DNA from: Gnetum montanum
Taxonomy: Eukaryota; Streptophyta; Gnetopsida; Gnetales; Gnetaceae
Assembly: GCA_015680685.1 (NCBI GenBank)
Contig: MNCI01034295.1
Coordinates: 29,951 to 93,950 of the forward strand
Reading direction: 5' to 3'
Length of the DNA: 64,000 bases
Part shown: in pieces, positions 59,456 through 64,000 of the stretch
Layout of the letters: every line of letters starts with the position of its first letter
How positions within the stretch are numbered: position 1 is the first letter of the stretch
Made by a program: the position numbers and the translations under genes
The notes under the pieces: generated by a model
What the model was told of the DNA's origin: nothing
Seen by the model: the letters and a program-made list of their open reading frames with translations, nothing else
Databases searched by the model: none

Positions 59456-59475
59456 TTGGCCCCTCTTTGTTGACG
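59456..59475 (-). other. Element C polypurine tract
   Basis: The minus strand reads GTCAACAAAGAGGGGCCAA before the LTR start, as in A. Confidence 0.75.
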
Positions 59476-60334
59476 CCTAGAGGAATCTACCCGAGAGGAA
59501 TCGACAAATAAGTAAAAAACACCATGATCAACTTGGCATCTAGCATTGTCCGTTGGCCATGGTCGGATGTCATCGCATCATGTTTAGGAGTACATGCAGG
59601 TTGTGACCGGGAGGGATCAAGGGTTGATTGTCGGGTCATTTCGTTTAGATTGTGGGAGAGGGATGCGGGAGAGGTATGTTCTCATGTGAAAAAATCATGT
59701 TGGTCCCTATTGATAGCGAGTATCTAGCGAACTTGGAACCAAGGCATGGGAAGTGCATTCTTTGGAGAAACAAGATCCTTGTGCTGTGTTTAAGGGAACC
59801 TGTTGTAAACAACCAAAGCCATGCAGTGAGGAAGTGTGTCCCTTGGAGAAACGAGATCCTTGTGCCATGTTTAAGGGAACCTGTTGTCAACTACCAAAGC
59901 CACATGGTGAAATGCAACATGATTGTTTAAGATATGAGTGTTTCCTTTCAAGACAACTACCTTCCCGCTTGGGGCTTGTATGGGAAGAGCCAATGGTCTT
60001 GTTGTAGATTTTTTTGCTCTTTGATTGTTTCTTTGTTTTTTGATATTTTCCTTTCTCTCTTTTTTTTTCTCTTTTCATTTTTTTGGAAAGAACATTATTT
60101 TTTTTTTGAAAAGAACATTTTTTTAGCATTGTAGTCGTGCTTGTCATCATATGCTATGCATCGTTTTGTGTTGCCACTGCTTAGAGAGTTACAATAAGCA
60201 ACAACGCATCGCGAGTTTTGGGGATGAATGGTATGTAACTAAGGGACAGAGGATAGGGGATGCATCAGGAGTAAGAAATGTACTTGTGAATGGTTTGATT
60301 GACCCAATTGTAGGCATCAGGAACAATGTGGTAC
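59476..60334 (-). other. Element C 3' noncoding region
   Basis: No gene. Two near copies of a segment with CCATG-TTTAAGGGAACCTG (59780 and 59865) make a tandem of about 90 bp. The T-rich part 60005-60130 is the reverse of the A-rich tract in A and B. Confidence 0.65.
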
Positions 60335-60385
60335 CTTGTCATCATGATGAAGGGCATCTGTGTGCAAACACTTCAGAGTGTCATC
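60335..60385 (-). other. Conserved AG/GT-bounded 51-nt block in element C
   Basis: On the minus strand it follows TGTGGTTTTCTTGTCATC and GTTTGTAG and is followed by GTACCAC. It has the same length and ends as in B. Confidence 0.4.
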
Positions 60386-60589
60386 CTACAAACACAACTC
60401 TAAGATGACAAGAAAACCACAAGTGATGTTAGCTTAAACACTTCAGACCTGAATGTAGTTGGTGCAATGGAGCCACTGTGTGGAGCTTCAGGCAAGCAAA
60501 ATGGTTAACAACATCAGTTTTGTGTAGCAAGTTTTGATGAGCATAGGCGGTTGAATGTAGCAGCATATCCGTAGGCTAGTGATGATGTT

Positions 60590-61215
60590 GCCAGTTTATA
60601 GTCTTAGTAGACTGTGATGGATTATTTTTATGTCATAACCCATTAGACGTTGCCAGTTTATCGTTGTAGCGGACGGTGTCGTGCTAATTTATAGTCTTGG
60701 TAGACTATGAAGAGGCAAGCTAGTTTATAGTCTTAGCAGACTTTGGTAGATGAGTGTGGCAGTTTAATGTCATGCTGGACGAGTGCTAGTTTATTATCAT
60801 TTTAGAAAAATCTTTGTGGTGTTAGTTTATCATCATAACACCAGGACATTCTGTGATATCAGTTTACTGTCATGATGCCAGGACTTTTTGAGATATCAGT
60901 TTACCATCATGATGCTAGGATGATGTGTGGACGCATGCACGTACGTCTAGGTGATCTTGCAAAAGAAGAAACTAGAGAACACAATGTTAAGTAGTAACTG
61001 CTAAAAATAGAACCTAAATGCATAAGCAAAATAGAAAACAATTTGAAAAGCGGTAGTTTAGGGCCTTTTTGGGCCATGCATGGCAGTTTAAAGCTGTACC
61101 GGGACATGTGTTAGTTTAAGGCCTTTTCGGGCCATGCATGGCAGTTTAAAGCCATACTGGGCCATGTGTTAGTTTAAGGCCTTTTCGGGCCACAGGCTAG
61201 TTTAAGGCCTTTTCA
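60590..61215 (-). repeat. Element C noncoding array
   Basis: On the minus strand, units such as GGCCCGAAAAGGCCTTAAAC then TAACACAT (61030-61215) precede units such as GTCCTGGCATCATGACAG then TAAACTGATATCACA (60590-60920). GGCC-CGAAAA-GGCC is a small inverted repeat. Confidence 0.75.
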
Positions 61216-62125
61216 GGCCACATGTAAACGTGTAAGCTAGTACAATGCAAACGAAGGTGACGTATGCACAATGAACAAAGGTGAAGAGTGGGCAGGGATC
61301 ATACGTGTTTTTATCCGTAGGGGAGCCTTGATCATGTGGTTGTTTCCTAGCTAGACGTGGTCTAGGAGGCATGCTAGGTTTTGGTTGTTCTGGGAGGCTT
61401 TCGATTTTTACCACTCCTTCGAGCATTTTAGCTCTAATTTTTGCCTTTGTTGTCATGGGTGTTCCATCAAGAGAATCTTCTTTCAAGACTTGTGACATGT
61501 CTATGTTGTGGATGGCTTGAAAGGGAGTGTTATCGCCATGTATGATGACTTGTCCACCTTCATATGGAAGGTGGATTTCTTGATATATCGGTGAGGAAAC
61601 GGCCTGTTGTTGGGCTAGCCAAGGTCTGCCAAGAATCATGTTGAAACTTGGCATCTCTTCTATGACAGTGAACTTCGCGCTGGTGGGGAATTGTTCTCCT
61701 ACCATAAAGGCTAAGTTGATTGTGCCCTTAACCGTGACACATGATCCGTTGAAGGATTTTAAACACGTGATTTTTGTTGGCATGATCTCATCTGCCATGC
61801 CTAGTTTTTCGATGACAGAGTATAAAGCTACGTTTGTTACTGCACCATCATCAACGTGCACTCTGTGAATGGTACATTGCCCAACACGTATGTTAATCGA
61901 CAATGGAGCTGTTGTGACCTTCCCTTGTTCAGGGTTGACTTTAACTGCATCGTAGCAGAAGACTAAGGTGTTTGAACCCAATCCTTGTGGTGTGTGTTGC
62001 AAAATCGTTGCATGGATGGATTCCTCATTTGCAGGAATGTCCTCTGTAATAGGAATGGATGCTAACGTTTGAGCCGAGGATTCATAGTGAGCGGCTGAAG
62101 TCATGACTAGGTCGTACAAGCTCAT
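61202..62125 (-). pseudogene. Element C aspartic protease
   Basis: A 307-residue open frame starting MSLYDLVMTSAAHYES, homologous to element A from MTSLVHREAL. The active-site loop is HVDDGAVTN (DDG at residues 92-94). FNMILGRPWLAQQQAV is the second motif. SSPIYQEIHLPYEGGQVIIHG follows, nearly the same in A. The C-terminal MLEGVVKIESLPEQPKP extends into low-complexity and non-homologous sequence. The frame is open, but the gag upstream is broken and no pol follows. Confidence 0.85.
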
Positions 62126-62657
62126 CGTTGTGTTCTTCTATTTGAGCATTTGTTTTACCTAGGCTAGTGCAGTTACGAAGTCTGTGTTGTTAGTCCTTGT
62201 GTTGACTTTGGCTTCCTTCATGTGGGTTGAGGGATGGGCCTCTTGCGTAGAGGGCTTGGGCCTAGTTTTCTTGAGATTAGGGGCAGGGGCCCCATCATTC
62301 GATTGTTGCTTGCTTGGTGTGGCCTTTGCTTCGGCTGTGGATGTTGTTCATTGTTCGTTTGTCCTCTTCTACTGCCATTTGGTAGGCTTACCCATGTGGT
62401 TGGCAAGGTTGACTCTTGAGGGAGAAGAGGTTGAGATGCTACCTACGGTTGGGCTCTGGGTAGGTGAGGGACAATCGTGTGGTGGCACCTTTATGACAAA
62501 TGGTAGTTTGGGAGGAGTCATTGGTGTTTGACTAGCTTGTTGTGGCGCCTTGATGTCGAAAGGTTTCTTTGTGGTTGTGGTTGGTGCATCATGCTAGTTT
62601 AATGTCTTGGTGGACAATTGTAGTGGTACTTTGGCCACGAAAGGTTTTGCAAGTGCT
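62126..62657 (-). pseudogene. Element C gag C-terminal part, broken
   Basis: Read on the minus strand, Pro/Thr/Lys-rich linker pieces (LPFVIKVPPHDC, NTDFVTALA, VKQMLK) lie in the same order as in element A before its protease. Stops break it. The plus-strand open frames here (62184-62531) are antisense. Similarity ends at about 62657. Confidence 0.6.
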
Positions 62658-63477
62658 CGATGTAACGACAGAAAATGTCGGCAGCTGGAAATACCGACCG
62701 ATATTCTGGCGTACACAGTTTTAACCACGGATCTGCGCGAGGGCTAAGCTGGAAAAACAAATCCACAATGCCCTGAACGGTCTTGTCGATCAAACAGGGA
62801 CTTACGGGTCAGTAAAAGAATGCAAAGTGCGTAAAAGAGAGCGATCTGATTCGAGGGACTGTAAAGCAAGGGGAAAAACGATGCGGTCGGATTGCAATGG
62901 TGATAATGTTAAACACGATGAAAGGAGGCTGGAAAGAGAGAAACACGTAGCTTCAAGATCTGCGCTTTGACTTACAAATGTATATTTCGTATGAGAAATT
63001 ACACTGAGGAATCCCCGATTACAGGATGTGAAACAAGCACAGAACAACAAGCAAAACGGATTAAACAGAAGTCCGATCTACCTCGTGGGCTAAGCTGAGA
63101 TGCAAGGCAGGCCAAGCTTTGACGTCTACCGATCAATTGTTTCTGATTGATAGAGTCCTTTCAGCAGAAAGATTGCTCCTGTCACCAGTACTCAATTTGA
63201 ACTGTACTCTGCTTCGGCTGCAAGATGATGAGGTCCACGATTGCCAAAGCGCTGATCTCTGTATCTCTGCTCCAAAGTGCTAAGTGCTCTGGTACTCAGA
63301 ATGCTATTTGCTTCTCTGATTTGCCAACCCGAATTTTTGCCAAACGACCTCTGTATCTTTGTCAACTGGGGTATTTATAGGCCGCGACACTTCGCGGAGA
63401 AGGTGCAACCCTGATGATGTGGGTTCCGGATATTACGGGCCCTGCTGGCATGATCTTTTCAGTCAGACTGTGACTAC

Positions 63478-63505
63478 GCACAACACGTTTGTTTGCGTGT
63501 TGTGC
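63478..63505. other. Perfect 10-bp inverted repeat with 8-nt loop
   Basis: GCACAACACG, 8 bases, then CGTGTTGTGC. It lies in the LTR-like repeat upstream (minus-strand sense) of its TATA element, so it may be a protein-binding site. Confidence 0.8.
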
Positions 63506-63661
63506 ATGTGAAGAGTAGGCATATGCTGAGCGTACTTTAGGCTGCATTTAGGCAGTATTACGCACATTCACGTTGCGTTGCGTGTATGAGCGTAATCTGG
63601 AGTAAAAGCCATAAGCTCTCCATGCGAATGTGCGTAATGAATGCGTAAATAATGCGTGGTT

Positions 63662-63810
63662 TACGCTCGCTACGCAGCTGCGCGTGATGAAGCGTAAACA
63701 AGGTGTGGTTTACGCTCGCTACGCAGCTGCGCGTGAAGAAGCGTAAACAATGTACAAATTACGCTCACTACGCAGCTGCGCGTAATGAAGCGTATAAGGA
63801 ATGTACAACT
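63662..63810. repeat. Three tandem units of 49 bp with inverted ends
   Basis: TACGCTCGCTACGCAG occurs at 63662 and 63711, and TACGCTCACTACGCAG at 63760. Each unit has TTTACGCT, then the palindrome GCAGCTGC, then AGCGTAAA or a near match. Confidence 0.85.
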
Positions 63811-64000
63811 TGACAACATACACCATGGTACGCACCGCCGCGTAGCGAGTGTAAAGACAAGTTATCCATGTACTGCAAGAAAAAATACCAACCTGTTGTG
63901 CTTTTCTAAACTCTGCCTACGACTGTCTTGAAGCTTATTATGCTCATTACGCTGCCGTGCGTAATAGAGCGTAAACCCATCCTTTGAACCAATCTGATGC

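Larger units (their letters stand above)
57472..62657 (-). mobile_element. Element C: gag-protease remnant of the A/B family
   Basis: Minus-strand order: end of gag (to 62126), protease (62125-61202), noncoding array, conserved AG/GT block, A-rich part, PPT, 3' LTR. As in A, there is no RT or integrase between protease and LTR. The 5' part is cut at about 62657 by another repeat. Confidence 0.85.
62658..64000 (-). repeat. Part of another LTR-like repeat, right end outside the window
   Basis: It interrupts element C at a TGTAACGAC boundary. A minus-strand TATA element (CCTATAAATACCCC) lies at about 63370-63383. Many GCGTAA and TTACGCT motifs follow (63500-64000). The features suggest an LTR in minus orientation, but its partner and right end are not visible. 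No gene on either strand. Confidence 0.5.

Noticed and set aside
62184-62531. Hydrophobic plus-strand open frame of 115 residues
   Set aside because: It is antisense to the gag linker of element C and shows no conserved motif.
1-64000. CRISPR array, bacterial operon or phage system
   Set aside because: All repeats fit LTR, minisatellite or array structures of plant retroelements. There are no spacers of equal length and no prokaryotic gene organisation.

Overview
The window reads as plant nuclear DNA that is almost entirely LTR-retrotransposon debris, with one clear host gene. The plant-type Ty3/gypsy and Ty1/copia lineages, the plant-specific TAXI/EDGP-like protein, the deep nesting and the heavy decay point to a seed plant with a large, repeat-rich genome. 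A gymnosperm is my best guess, but the species is not proved by the sequence.

Layout. (1) 1-5669: minus-strand Athila-like gypsy element E1, broken, with its 5' LTR at 4839-5669. (2) 5670-7998: 3' end of a plus-strand relative (E4) with a degenerate coiled-coil reading frame, PPT and 3' LTR; a minus-strand LTR scrap follows. (3) 8762-18959: element A, structurally complete (LTRs of about 1.85 kb, TSD GATGT), coding only gag and protease. (4) 18965-21230: AT-rich, nothing recognised. (5) 21236-28703: element E2, minus strand, two LTRs, TSD CATGT, gag-protease only. (6) About 29180-31130: 3' half of a copia element. (7) 31135-35100: low-repeat island holding the single intact gene, a 410-aa TAXI/EDGP-like aspartic-protease homologue without catalytic aspartates (33611-34843). 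(8) 35100-36704: 5' end of a copia element whose gag is split by a solo LTR (TSD CTATT). (9) 36705-about 48600: plus-strand Athila-like element E3, split by a foreign block of about 3 kb (38839-about 41930) and by a second solo LTR (TSD ATGGG). (10) About 48600-50080: CT-rich repeats. (11) 50080-57457: element B, Tat-lineage pol (RT, RNase H, second archaeal-type RNase H, integrase) and an LTR. (12) 57472-about 62657: element C, minus strand, gag-protease only, with its 3' LTR tail-to-tail against the LTR of B. (13) 62658-64000: part of a fourth LTR-like repeat with 49-bp tandem units.

A, B and C are related. They share the PPT, a noncoding array of units ending in TAAACTA, a U3 array of inverted motifs, and a 51-52 nt block bounded by AG and GT in the 3' noncoding region. 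A and C carry gag-protease and B carries pol, so A and C look non-autonomous and would depend on a pol source such as intact relatives of B. All element reading frames here are broken.

Nine isolated N characters lie in the window. Several sit exactly at direct or inverted duplications, so those duplications are most likely assembly joins rather than biology.
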